Source: Gammaproteobacteria bacterium | GTDB taxonomy: Bacteria > Pseudomonadota > Gammaproteobacteria > UBA6429 > Thiohalophilaceae | NCBI GenBank assembly: GCA_024275115.1 | Contig: JAJRZT010000027.1 | Location: forward strand, 1-41,871 | Reading direction: 5' to 3' | Length of the DNA stretch: 41,871 nucleotides | Shown: piece after piece, positions 1 to 7,600 of the stretch | Numbering within the stretch: the first letter of the stretch is position 1 | How the letters are laid out: the number at the start of each line of letters is the position of its first letter | The notes under the pieces: model-generated | Databases searched by the model: none | The model's input: only the letters and a program-made list of their open reading frames with translations | What the model was told of the DNA's origin: nothing | Position numbers and translations under genes: made by a program

Positions 1-307
1 AGTTTCATTTATACGGGTATAAGTATTTTCAAATGACCTTGAGTAGTGGCATTTTCGGACTCCTAATGGATGTATTTAGACTGTACATTATAGTTTTATT
101 ATAACAGTTTCAATGGGTTAACGCTTAACTTACTGGCATTGAGTCCGACCCCCTTTAGCTTGATAGTTCCATGGTCAAACCATAACACTCGAGAGGACGT
201 GCAGTAAATGTGCAGAAAAAGATACAAACTATGCCTAAATTATACACATTTGGCAGAAACAAAAAAGGCCTACCTCACGGTAAGCCTTTGATATAACACC
301 AGAATAA
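1..307. other. Intergenic stretch without a recognisable gene
   Basis: I see no gene here. The region lies downstream of the minus-strand tRNA unit and its right end holds that unit's terminator (261-289). An 8-bp inverted repeat, TCGGACTC at 55-62 and GAGTCCGA at 141-148, is too far apart to interpret. Whatever gene lies to the left is outside the window. Confidence 0.5.
261..289 (-). terminator. Rho-independent terminator of the tRNA-Ala/tRNA-Glu unit
   Basis: On the minus strand, AAAGGC and TACC pair with GGTA and GCCTTT around a four-base loop, with one mismatch in the stem, and the hairpin runs into a T-run. It lies about 20 bases beyond the 3' CCA of tRNA-Glu, where the two-tRNA transcript would be expected to end. 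Confidence 0.75.
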
Positions 308-384
308 TGGCGTCCCCAAGGGGATTCGAACCCCTGTTGCCGCCGTGAAAGGGCGGTGTCCTAGGCCAACTAGACGATGGGGAC
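308..384 (-). tRNA. tRNA-Glu (anticodon UUC)
   Basis: Read on the minus strand this gives a complete cloverleaf of 77 bases. The acceptor stem is GTCCCC/GGGGAC, the anticodon loop is CTTTCAC with anticodon TTC, the T-loop is GTTCGAATC, and CCA is encoded at the 3' end (308-310). It follows tRNA-Ala on the same strand and lies near gltX and glnS, whose enzymes charge glutamate and glutamine tRNAs. The sequence is very close to the standard gammaproteobacterial tRNA-Glu. Confidence 0.97.
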
Positions 385-488
385 ACAGGGTAAAACACGA
401 CTTATTGATAGAATCAACGACATCGTTTGAATTTGTTAACAGTTGGTAGCCTAGATATGCCAACCCAAATTCGATTCCTTGCGGAAAC

Positions 489-564
489 TGGTGGAGCTAG
501 GCGGGATCGAACCGCCGACCTCTACACTGCCAGTGTAGCGCTCTCCCAGCTGAGCTATAGCCCC
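489..564 (-). tRNA. tRNA-Ala (anticodon GGC)
   Basis: A 76-base minus-strand cloverleaf with acceptor stem GGGGCTA/TAGCTCC (one G-T pair), D-loop AGCTGGGAGAG, anticodon loop with GGC, T-loop GTTCGATCC, and encoded CCA at 489-491. It is the first gene of a two-tRNA unit with tRNA-Glu about 100 bases downstream. A strong promoter sits directly upstream at 580-608. The pair beside gltX resembles the arrangement in Pseudomonas. Confidence 0.97.
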
Positions 565-579
565 GCAAAAGAAGGGCGC

Positions 580-608
580 ACTTTACGCGAGCAAGGGGAA
601 ACTGTCAA
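580..608 (-). promoter_or_regulatory. Sigma-70 promoter of the tRNA-Ala/tRNA-Glu unit
   Basis: On the minus strand a perfect TTGACA (603-608) is separated by exactly 17 bases from TAAAGT (580-585). The predicted start is about ten bases before the mature tRNA-Ala. The bases after the -10 box are GC-rich (GCGCCC), the kind of discriminator found at stringently controlled stable-RNA promoters. That regulatory reading is inference. Confidence 0.8.
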
Positions 609-672
609 GGATATTTATGGGGTTTACTAGCGCATTATCAATAACTTAGCACTTACCCATAAACTTTTTTGG

Positions 673-2364
673 TCAGATCTTTTGCTCAATCTTTGCCCAG
701 GTATCTCGCAAGGTAACCGTGCGGTTAAATACGGGGTTTTTGCCCGTATTTGAGCCTAAATCACGGCAAAAATAGCCTTCACGCTCAAACTGGAAGCTAT
801 CTCCCGCTTTAGCATCGCTTAGACTTGCTTCGACATAAGCGGTTTCTAGGCGCTTAAATGACTCGGGATTGATAAAATCAGTATAGCTTGTGCCTTCTCC
901 GGCCGTATCCGGTGTGGGGTGGCTGAACAGGCGGTCATACAAGCGCACTTCGGCCTTTAACGCGTGGCTGGCTGAAACCCAATGGATCACCCCTTTTACC
1001 TTGCGCCCTTCCGGATTTTTGCCCAGTGTTTGTGGGTCGTAGCTGCAATGCAGTTCAATAATGTCGCCCTGCTCATTTTTAACTACTTTTTCGGCTTTTA
1101 TGACATAGGCATTACGTAAACGCACTTCTGCGCCTAAAACGAGGCGTTTATATTTGCGATTGGCCTCTTCCTTAAAGTCGGCACGGTCAATATACAGCTC
1201 TTTTGAAAAGTAGATAGTCCGTTTGCCCATTTCTTCCTGTTGTGGGTGATTAGGTGCTTGCAGTTCTTCTACCTTGTCCGCATCGTAGTTTTCTAAAATC
1301 ACTTTCACTGGGTCAAGTACCGCCATTCGGCGTGGTGCATTTTCATTTAAGTCTTCCCGAATGGCATTTTCCAGTACGCCCATTTCGATGGTGTTATCCA
1401 CTTTGGTCACACCGATACGATCACAAAAGTCACGAATGGAAGCCGGTGTAAAACCACGGCGGCGTAAACCGGCAAGGGTTGGCATGCGCGGGTCGTCCCA
1501 GCCTTCTACATAGCCGTTGGTCACCAGTTCGGTTAACTTACGTTTACTGGTAATGGTGTATTCCAGATTTAAACGTGAAAACTCAATTTGTTGTGGATGA
1601 CAACCAATGCTGATGTTATCAAGATACCAGTCGTACAAAGGGCGATGGTCTTCGAATTCCAGTGTGCATAATGAATGGGTAATGCCTTCAATCGCGTCGG
1701 ATATGCAATGGGTAAAATCGTACATTGGGTAAATAGCCCAGCTATCACCTGTTTGGTGATGGCTTAAGCCTTTACGTATTCTATAAATAGCCGGGTCACG
1801 TAAGTTAATATTGCCGGAGGCCATATCAATTTTTGCGCGCAATGTGCAGGCACCGTTGTCAAACTCCCCTGCCCTCATTTTTTGAAACAACTCGATATTT
1901 TCTTCAATGCTGCGATCACGGTTTGGGCTATTTTTTCCAGGCCTGGTTAACGAACCGCGATACTCGCGCGTTTGTTCGGCATTTAAATCGCACACATAAG
2001 CTTTGCCTGCGTTAATAAGTTCAACGGCGTAGCCATATAGTTTTTCAAAATAACTGGATGAAAAATACAGCCGATCTTGCCAGTCAAAGCCTAACCACTT
2101 GACATCGGTTTTAATGGCTTCAACGTATTCGGTGTCTTCTTTGGCCGGATTAGTATCATCAAAACGTAAGTTGCAAGTGCCGTTGTAATCTTGCGCGATA
2201 CCAAAATTTAAACAAATGGATTTTGCGTGGCCAATGTGTAAATAACCATTAGGCTCCGGTGGAAAACGTGTTGCAACCACACCATTGTGTTTATTACTTT
2301 TTATATCCGCATCAATAATATGGCGAATAAAGTTTTTTGGTTTTGTAATTTCTTCAGAACTCAT
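673..2364 (-). CDS. glnS: Glutaminyl-tRNA synthetase
   Basis: Class I aminoacyl-tRNA synthetase that attaches glutamine to tRNA-Gln in the cytoplasm; 563 residues, close to the E. coli length of 554. The HIGH signature is at residues 43-46 within [14 protein letters not shown]. The KMSKS-equivalent loop reads ITSKRKL (271-277), where E. coli has VMSKRKL, so the methionine is replaced by threonine. The C-terminal third carries the two beta-barrel anticodon-binding domains. It lies 33 bases downstream of gltX on the same strand, so the two synthetases are probably cotranscribed. Presence of GlnRS implies direct Gln-tRNA charging, so GltX need not misacylate tRNA-Gln. No clear Shine-Dalgarno precedes the ATG; an AAGG lies rather far upstream. 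Confidence 0.97.
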   Translation of the reverse strand: MSSEEITKPKNFIRHIIDADIKSNKHNGVVATRFPPEPNGYLHIGHAKSICLNFGIAQDYNGTCNLRFDDTNPAKEDTEYVEAIKTDVKWLGFDWQDRLYFSSSYFEKLYGYAVELINAGKAYVCDLNAEQTREYRGSLTRPGKNSPNRDRSIEENIELFQKMRAGEFDNGACTLRAKIDMASGNINLRDPAIYRIRKGLSHHQTGDSWAIYPMYDFTHCISDAIEGITHSLCTLEFEDHRPLYDWYLDNISIGCHPQQIEFSRLNLEYTITSKRKLTELVTNGYVEGWDDPRMPTLAGLRRRGFTPASIRDFCDRIGVTKVDNTIEMGVLENAIREDLNENAPRRMAVLDPVKVILENYDADKVEELQAPNHPQQEEMGKRTIYFSKELYIDRADFKEEANRKYKRLVLGAEVRLRNAYVIKAEKVVKNEQGDIIELHCSYDPQTLGKNPEGRKVKGVIHWVSASHALKAEVRLYDRLFSHPTPDTAGEGTSYTDFINPESFKRLETAYVEASLSDAKAGDSFQFEREGYFCRDLGSNTGKNPVFNRTVTLRDTWAKIEQKI

Positions 2365-2397
2365 TTATATCAATAACCTTGTTTAAATAAATAGCTG

Positions 2398-3810
2398 TTA
2401 GCTTGTTGCTTCGCGTTGCGCAATAAATTCAAGCGCCATATTAATTCGAGTTATACATTTTTCTTTACCAATTAAATAAACAGTTAAATTAATGTCGGGG
2501 GAATTCCCTTGCCCACAAACAGCTACACGTAATGGCATGCCAATTTTACCCATTTTAACTTCCAGTTGTTCAGCAACTAAATTGATTTGCTCATGAATCG
2601 CCTCTGGTGTCCATTCATTCAACAGCATTAAAGCTTGCTGCATAGCTCTTAAAGGTTCGGCAGCAACAGGTCTTAAATGTTTTTTCGCGGCGGTAGCATC
2701 GAATTTGGTAAAATCTCTAAAAAAGAACAAGCTATCTTTTGCCATATCAATTAATGTTTTGGCACGATTCTGTTGTGCCTGAATCACACCATGAAGATTA
2801 TCATGTTGCGCCGGATCAACACCCAGCTTTCCTAAATGCAAATTCAGGTGATGAGCAATATGTCCCACATCACTTTCTTTAATATACTGTTGATTTAACC
2901 ATAATAATTTATCGACATTGTAAGTTGATGCTGATTTGTTTACGTCCGCCAGGTCAAATTTCTCAATCATTTCATCAATAGAGAATATTTCCTGATCACC
3001 ATGCGACCAGCCCAGCCGTACTAAATAATTTAACAATGCTTCTGGTAAATAACCTTCATCATGGTATTGCATAACGCTCACGGCACCGTGGCGTTTCGAT
3101 AAACGCTTGCCGTCTTCGCCCAGTATCATTGGCACATGAGCATATTTTGGTGGCTCGGCATCCAGTGCTTTTAAAATATTCATTTGCCGTGGTGTGTTAT
3201 TAAGATGATCGTCGCCACGGATAACATGATTAATTTCCATATCCATATCATCCACCACAACAGTTAAATTGTAAGTCGGCGTACCATCGGAACGGGCAAT
3301 AATTAAATCATCGAGCTCACTATTCTGAAAAATGACTTTGCCACGAATTAAATCATCAACAACAACCGTGCCTTCAATTGGATTTTTAAAACGGATAACC
3401 GGTTCAACACCATCGAGCGGTTGTTCACGGTGACGACATCGGCTGTCATAGCGTGGTTTTTGTTTGGCTTGCATTTGCGCTTCGCGCATTGTTTCCAGTT
3501 CTTCTTTTGAACAATAACAATAATAGGCGTCACCCTGATCAAGTAACTGCTGAATAATTTCTTTATAGCGATCAAACTTGTCGGTTTGATAAAAAGGCCC
3601 TTCATCGTAGTCCAGCCCCATCCAGGTCATGCCTTCTAAAATTGCATTGACGGATGCTTCGGTTGAGCGCTCCCTGTCGGTATCTTCAATTCGCAGCACA
3701 AACTGGCCGCCGTGTTTACGGGCATAAAGCCAGGAAAAAAGCGCGGTTCGTGCGCCACCAATGTGCAGGTAGCCGGTTGGGCTTGGCGCAAAGCGCGTCC
3801 GTATCGTCAT
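2398..3810 (-). CDS. gltX: Glutamyl-tRNA synthetase
   Basis: Class I synthetase that charges tRNA-Glu; 470 residues. The HIGH-equivalent HIGG is at residues 16-19 and the KMSKS-equivalent KRLSKRHG at 235-242. A zinc site of C98, C100, C125 and H127 has the same numbering as E. coli GltX. It is the first gene of a gltX-glnS pair. A possible -10 element TACAAT lies at 3854-3859 on the minus strand without a convincing -35. The ATG start gives the family-standard N-terminus [18 protein letters not shown]. Its cognate tRNA-Glu gene is encoded about 2 kb downstream on the same strand. Confidence 0.97.
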   Translation of the reverse strand: MTIRTRFAPSPTGYLHIGGARTALFSWLYARKHGGQFVLRIEDTDRERSTEASVNAILEGMTWMGLDYDEGPFYQTDKFDRYKEIIQQLLDQGDAYYCYCSKEELETMREAQMQAKQKPRYDSRCRHREQPLDGVEPVIRFKNPIEGTVVVDDLIRGKVIFQNSELDDLIIARSDGTPTYNLTVVVDDMDMEINHVIRGDDHLNNTPRQMNILKALDAEPPKYAHVPMILGEDGKRLSKRHGAVSVMQYHDEGYLPEALLNYLVRLGWSHGDQEIFSIDEMIEKFDLADVNKSASTYNVDKLLWLNQQYIKESDVGHIAHHLNLHLGKLGVDPAQHDNLHGVIQAQQNRAKTLIDMAKDSLFFFRDFTKFDATAAKKHLRPVAAEPLRAMQQALMLLNEWTPEAIHEQINLVAEQLEVKMGKIGMPLRVAVCGQGNSPDINLTVYLIGKEKCITRINMALEFIAQREATS

Positions 3811-4082
3811 ATCAACATCTCATGAGGTAAGTACAGGATTACAAAATTTTGCTATTGTACCCTGCTAATACTAAATGTACAGGCTATATAAGGTGTAAAG
3901 GGGATTGTTATAAATTGAATTTAATGACCGAGTCCATTGCCCGTTTCACGCTCGCAAATGATACACAATAACAATATAACTTATTGTTTATATTGGGTTT
4001 TAACTTAACTTTATATTTCGTTTCCTGGGGTCTGCAAAGCGGCTCATTTATAAACACCAGGAGAACATAAAAGTAAATTTAG

Positions 4083-4379
4083 CTAGCGTAAACGTGATCT
4101 TAAAAACTTAATTTCATCTAACAAGTCTAATGCTAACGCAACACCGGCAAGATTAATTTCAAGGTCACGTTGCAATCGCATTGCGGTGCGCGCCCGTTGT
4201 AAGCTGCTTGCAGAAAACCGCCAATTTAATTGCTCAGTTCCGTGTGGCTCTAATGCGCCATAGTCAACCAGTTCAATTATCCACTCTGCCGAGCTTGAAC
4301 ATGCCTTACAAAGATCATTTAATGACAATTCAATTTGCTCATCAAGTAACACACCGCTCAGAATCTTGTTTGTCATCAT
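4083..4379 (-). CDS. cbpM: Chaperone modulator CbpM
   Basis: Small MerR-like modulator of 98 residues. In E. coli, CbpM binds the J-domain of CbpA and inhibits its co-chaperone and DNA-binding activities. Family marks visible here are the early helix-turn-helix-like part (LNDLCKACSSSAEWIIELVDYGALEP), the aromatic TEQLNWRFSASSLQRA segment, and the LNLAGVALALDLLDEI-type core (here INLAGVALALDLLDEI). It overlaps the end of cbpA by one base (TAATG), which implies translational coupling. Two adjacent ATG codons (4379 and 4376) are possible starts. Identification rests on both sequence and the cbpA neighbour. Confidence 0.88.
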   Translation of the reverse strand: MMTNKILSGVLLDEQIELSLNDLCKACSSSAEWIIELVDYGALEPHGTEQLNWRFSASSLQRARTAMRLQRDLEINLAGVALALDLLDEIKFLRSRLR

Positions 4380-5326
4380 TACACTCCCATTTTTTCACGT
4401 GGGTTATAGGCCAGCTCTTGTTGCATCTGTTTATAAAGTGCTTTGGCCTTATCTGAGTCTGCCGGTGGTAAGGTAATAATGGGCACAACATATAAATCAC
4501 CGGGTGTTTTAGCCGGAATGCCCCGTCCTTTTAAACGTAGCTTACGCCCGTTTTGTGTTCCGGCTGCAATTTTAAGGTCAACCGGGCCATCGGGCGTCGG
4601 AACTTTAACGCTTGCACCTAATGCCGCTTCCCAGGGTGCTAATGGTAAGTCGAGATAAACATCATGGCCTTCAACCTTATACATGCTGTGCGAGTTAAAT
4701 TCAATTTCCAGATACAAATCACCGGCTGGCCCATTGCCCATTCCGGCAGAACCCTGACCAGACAAACGAATACGTTGCCCCTGTTTAACACCTTTTGGAA
4801 TTTTAACATTTAAAGTGCGTTGACGATTGACCACATGGCCGGTCTTATCCAGCTCAGCCGACTGCAATGTTATTGCACGCGTTGCCCCTTTGTATGCATC
4901 TTCAAGATCAATTAACACCTTGGCATGATGGTCTTCACCACGAGTGTGAAAGCCACCATGCCCACCTTGTGATGGATTAAACCCACCCTGGCCAAACAAT
5001 GATTCAAAAAAATCACTGTATGACGATGCGTCGCCTGCGGTATAGCCACCCCCACTAAACTCAAAACCGGCATCCCAGTCTGGTGGCGGGTTAAAGTCCT
5101 GCCCTGCTTTCCAGTTCTCACCAAACTTGTCATAAGCCGCCCGTTTTTCAGGATCTTTAAGCACTTCATAGGCTTCACCAACCGCTTTAAAACGTTGTTC
5201 CGCATCCGCTTCTTTACTCACATCCGGGTGATACTTACGTGCCAATTTTCGATAAGCACGCTTAATCTCATCCTGGCTGGCATCGCGCTTAACACCCATT
5301 GTCTGGTAATAATCTTGAAAGTCCAT
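4379..5326 (-). CDS. cbpA: DnaJ-like co-chaperone CbpA
   Basis: Curved-DNA-binding, DnaJ-class co-chaperone that stimulates DnaK ATPase. The N-terminal J-domain (about residues 4-70) contains the essential HPD in YHPDVSK. A Gly/Phe-rich linker (about 75-130) follows, then two C-terminal beta-barrel substrate-binding domains. The DnaJ zinc-finger cysteines are absent, which separates it from DnaJ itself. I chose the ATG at 5326 because it is preceded by GGGG in a usable Shine-Dalgarno position and gives MDFQDYYQTMGV, the usual N-terminus. An in-frame upstream ATG at 5344 has no ribosome site. The chosen form is 315 residues. It is followed directly by its modulator cbpM. Confidence 0.93.
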   Translation of the reverse strand: MDFQDYYQTMGVKRDASQDEIKRAYRKLARKYHPDVSKEADAEQRFKAVGEAYEVLKDPEKRAAYDKFGENWKAGQDFNPPPDWDAGFEFSGGGYTAGDASSYSDFFESLFGQGGFNPSQGGHGGFHTRGEDHHAKVLIDLEDAYKGATRAITLQSAELDKTGHVVNRQRTLNVKIPKGVKQGQRIRLSGQGSAGMGNGPAGDLYLEIEFNSHSMYKVEGHDVYLDLPLAPWEAALGASVKVPTPDGPVDLKIAAGTQNGRKLRLKGRGIPAKTPGDLYVVPIITLPPADSDKAKALYKQMQQELAYNPREKMGV

Positions 5327-5351
5327 ATACGCCCCGTTATGCAATTAACAG

Positions 5352-5375
5352 CTTGTGATTCCAATTTATCACAAG
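5352..5375. promoter_or_regulatory. Operator-like palindrome upstream of cbpA
   Basis: CTTGTGAT (5352-5359) and ATCACAAG (5368-5375) form perfect 8-base arms around an 8-base centre, about 25 bases before the cbpA start. On the minus strand a TATAAT lies just upstream (5385-5390), so a bound repressor would sit at or just after the transcription start. Operator function is inferred from symmetry and position only. Confidence 0.4.
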
Positions 5376-5523
5376 TTATTAAATATTATAGTTACTTAAA
5401 TTATTTAGTTACTTATAAGCGTTTTATCAACCCCTCGATTGAAAAATGATTAAGCCACTTAAGTAACATTGGTTGCGAAGATTTAACGACTTGTAGTGAA
5501 AAGGAACAGATAGTAAAAATCTG

Positions 5524-5697
5524 CATAAGTGCCAGTACCTCGATGGATCTTTGAGGGTATTCTGGAAGAAAAAGATCATAAGTGCCAGTACCTCGATGGA
5601 TCTTTGAGGGTATTCTGGAAGAAAAAGATCATAAGTGTCAGTACCTCGATGGATCTTTAGGGGTATTCTGGAAGAAAAAGATCATAAGTGCCAGTAA
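5524..5697. repeat. 53-bp tandem direct repeat, three copies plus a partial fourth
   Basis: Copies start at 5524, 5577 and 5630, and a truncated copy of about 15 bases starts at 5683. Copies one and two are identical. Copy three differs at three positions (GTGCC to GTGTC, and TTTGAGGG to TTTAGGGG). Each unit contains AGTGCCAGTA, a GATCTTT/AAAGATC pair and TACCTC/GAGGGTA. The last AGTGCCAGT can pair with ACTGGCACT at 5727-5735, enclosing the 5699-5724 terminator-like hairpin. Unit length is not a multiple of three, so the array as a whole does not encode a repeated peptide. No unique spacers separate the copies. Confidence 0.95.
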
Positions 5698-5698
5698 T

Positions 5699-5724
5699 AA
5701 AAAGCGGGCATATGCCCGTTTTTT
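5699..5724. terminator. Palindromic hairpin with A-run and T-run on its flanks
   Basis: The perfect palindrome CGGGCATATGCCCG (5705-5718) is preceded by an A-rich run and followed by six T, so it could terminate transcription in either direction. No gene clearly ends here on either strand. It may insulate cbpA and nhaD or belong to the repeat element. Confidence 0.6.
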
Positions 5725-5737
5725 AAACTGGCACTAA

Positions 5738-5763
5738 AAAAATACCCCGCCGAGGGGGCGGGG
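5738..5763 (-). terminator. GC-rich hairpin with minus-strand T-run
   Basis: CCCCGCC (5745-5751) pairs with GGCGGGG (5757-5763). Read on the minus strand the stem is followed by TATTTTTTT, a textbook intrinsic terminator. No gene is seen whose transcript it would end. Confidence 0.6.
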
Positions 5764-6069
5764 CAAGGGTGTGTTGCGCATCGCTGCGCAGGGGAGGAAG
5801 AATAACTCGTTCACCTAACCAAAAATGTTCGTTACTAAAGTTATCGGCAACCACATGGGCAACTTTAGAAAAAATTGACATTATTTTGATTAATTCTAAG
5901 CCTTTGTTTATAAAAAAGATTTTTAAATTAAAGCTTAACAGGCAGCATGATATACGCTACGATTAGCTAACTTTAGTGCTAAAAGGCTTTATACGTTAGC
6001 CATTTAAAGCCTCAACTATCACCAACGCATGCGCCCTCCTTTCTTACATATATTGACTAAGAGTACAAA

Positions 6070-7512
6070 ATGAAGCACCTGACCCGATTTCTTAGCATTT
6101 TAACTATCCTGCTTATCCCTTTTACTGTTTATGCTGCGAGTCCACACGAAACAAATAGCACTCTGGATCTAACGGGCAGTTGGTTTGGTATTGTTTCACT
6201 GCTTGTTTTTATACTCGCTTATGTGCTGGTTATAAGTGAAGAGTTTTTACATTTACGAAAATCCAAGCCTGTTATTATTGCTGCAGGGATTATCTGGACT
6301 TTAGTTGGTGTTGCCTATGCGATGCACGGTGACCAAACAACTGCCAGTGCAGCCATTCGTCATAATCTGCTTGAATTTGCAGAGCTACTACTATTCTTGC
6401 TTGCCGCAATGACCTATATCAACACCATGGAAGAACGGGGTATATTTGAAGCACTGCGTAGCTGGTTGGTATCTCATGGTTTTTCATTACGTAAAATATT
6501 CTGGATAACAGGTTTACTTGCCTTCTTTATTTCACCTTTGGCCGATAACTTAACAACAGCACTATTAATGGGCGCCGTTGTGCTTGCTGTTGGTCGAGGC
6601 AATACCGCATTTATTGTTGTAGGCTGCATTAACATTGTGGTGGCCGCTAATGCCGGTGGCGCCTTTAGCCCATTCGGTGATATTACAACGCTGATGGTCT
6701 GGCAAAAAGGCCTGGTTGAGTTTACTCAATTCTTCGATTTATTTATTCCTTCCGCTGTGAACTGGCTTATCCCGGCAGCGATTATGTCGTTTACCGTTTC
6801 AAAGGACGCACCTGAGTCCATCAGTGAAAAAGTAACGGTAAAAAAAGGTGGTTTCGTTGTCATCGGCTTATTTATAGTCACCATTAGTTTAGCCGTTTCT
6901 GCACATAACTTTTTACACTTACCCCCATTTCTGGGAATGATGACCGGTTTGGGACTATTAAAGTTTTACGGCTATTACTTGCGCCTCAGTGGGCAACCAC
7001 GCACCATACCACAAGCCAGTATCGATGACGCCAGTACCGAAGTTGCCACGCCTGGATCCGGTGCGGATAAAAAATTCGATGATTTTGATATTTTCACGCA
7101 GCTTGCACGCGCAGAATGGGACACCTTAATGTTTTTCTATGGTGTTGTTCTTGCGGTGGGAGGCCTGGGCACCATTGGTTATTTAAGTATTACCTCGGAA
7201 ATGATGTACGTTGGTCTGGGCCCAACCTACGCAAATATTTTAGTTGGCGTACTATCTGCCATTGTGGATAATATTCCGGTTATGTTTGCGGTGCTAACCA
7301 TGAACCCCGAAATGAATACCGGGCAATGGTTGCTCGGTACCTTAAGCGGTGGTGTAGGCGGCTCGTTGTTGTGGGTTGGCTCAGCCGCAGGCGTTGCCTT
7401 AATGGGGCAGGCACGCGGCAGCTACACCTTCTTTGCTCACCTGAAATGGACATGGGCGATTGCACTGGGGTATGCCGCCAGTATATGGGTACATTTACTT
7501 ATAAATATGTAG
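6070..7512 (+). CDS. nhaD: Na+/H+ antiporter NhaD
   Basis: Inner-membrane sodium/proton antiporter of the ion-transporter superfamily; 480 residues. The N-terminus is signal-like (about residues 1-23, ending VYAAS), followed by at least ten hydrophobic spans. Conserved membrane motifs of the NhaD family are SPLADNLTTALLMG near residues 155-168, GGAFSPFGDITTLMVWQKG near 196-214, and IVDNIPVMFAVLTMNP near 397-412, which contain the polar residues expected for ion binding. A loop around 310-340 is hydrophilic. The gene stands alone, facing the GGDEF-EAL gene. An AAGAG near 6059-6063 is a modest ribosome site. NhaD proteins are typical of marine and haloalkaliphilic gammaproteobacteria and export Na+ at alkaline pH. 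Confidence 0.93.
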   Translation: MKHLTRFLSILTILLIPFTVYAASPHETNSTLDLTGSWFGIVSLLVFILAYVLVISEEFLHLRKSKPVIIAAGIIWTLVGVAYAMHGDQTTASAAIRHNLLEFAELLLFLLAAMTYINTMEERGIFEALRSWLVSHGFSLRKIFWITGLLAFFISPLADNLTTALLMGAVVLAVGRGNTAFIVVGCINIVVAANAGGAFSPFGDITTLMVWQKGLVEFTQFFDLFIPSAVNWLIPAAIMSFTVSKDAPESISEKVTVKKGGFVVIGLFIVTISLAVSAHNFLHLPPFLGMMTGLGLLKFYGYYLRLSGQPRTIPQASIDDASTEVATPGSGADKKFDDFDIFTQLARAEWDTLMFFYGVVLAVGGLGTIGYLSITSEMMYVGLGPTYANILVGVLSAIVDNIPVMFAVLTMNPEMNTGQWLLGTLSGGVGGSLLWVGSAAGVALMGQARGSYTFFAHLKWTWAIALGYAASIWVHLLINM

Positions 7513-7544
7513 CAACAGTCCCAATAGTAAAAGTATGACAAAAA

Positions 7545-7600
7545 GAACCTCTGATTAATTCTGGCTTCCTGATTTAAGTTCATGAATTAATCAAAGGTTC
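7545..7600 (-). terminator. Convergent terminator overlapping the GGDEF-EAL stop codon
   Basis: GAACCTCTGATTAATTC (7545-7561) pairs with GAATTAATCAAAGGTTC (7584-7600) with one mismatch, giving a 17-base stem. On the minus strand it is followed by TTTTT. The upstream arm is formed by the last sense codons of the GGDEF-EAL gene (coding EPLIN). It lies between two convergent genes and may also stop nhaD transcripts, though the plus-strand T-run is poor. Confidence 0.7.

Larger units (their letters stand above)
5345..6069. other. Long non-coding region between cbpA and nhaD
   Basis: About 725 bases without a convincing gene. In order it holds the cbpA control region, the 53-bp tandem repeat (5524-5697), an AT-flanked palindrome (5699-5724), a GC-rich hairpin with a minus-strand T-run (5738-5763), a short hairpin TGCGCA/TGCGCA near 5775-5790, and an AT-rich stretch before nhaD. 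A 52-codon minus-strand frame (5723-5881) and a 65-codon plus-strand frame (5769-5966) are open, but neither has a ribosome site or recognisable similarity. Confidence 0.6.

Noticed and set aside
275-630. Small open frames across the tRNA genes
   Set aside because: They are read through tRNA-Glu and tRNA-Ala and their terminator/promoter; the tRNA structures explain the sequence.
3811-4082. Possible small RNA or terminator between gltX and cbpM
   Set aside because: CAATAA/TTATTG near 3967-3987 and TCCTGG/CCAGGA near 4022-4063 can pair, but neither is followed by a T-run and no promoter is evident.
5524-5697. CRISPR-like array
   Set aside because: The 53-bp units follow each other directly with no unique spacers, there are only three full copies, and no cas genes are in the window.
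5769-5966. 65-codon plus-strand frame upstream of nhaD
   Set aside because: It starts within the GC-rich hairpin region, shows no known motif, and turns into AT-rich codons typical of non-coding sequence.
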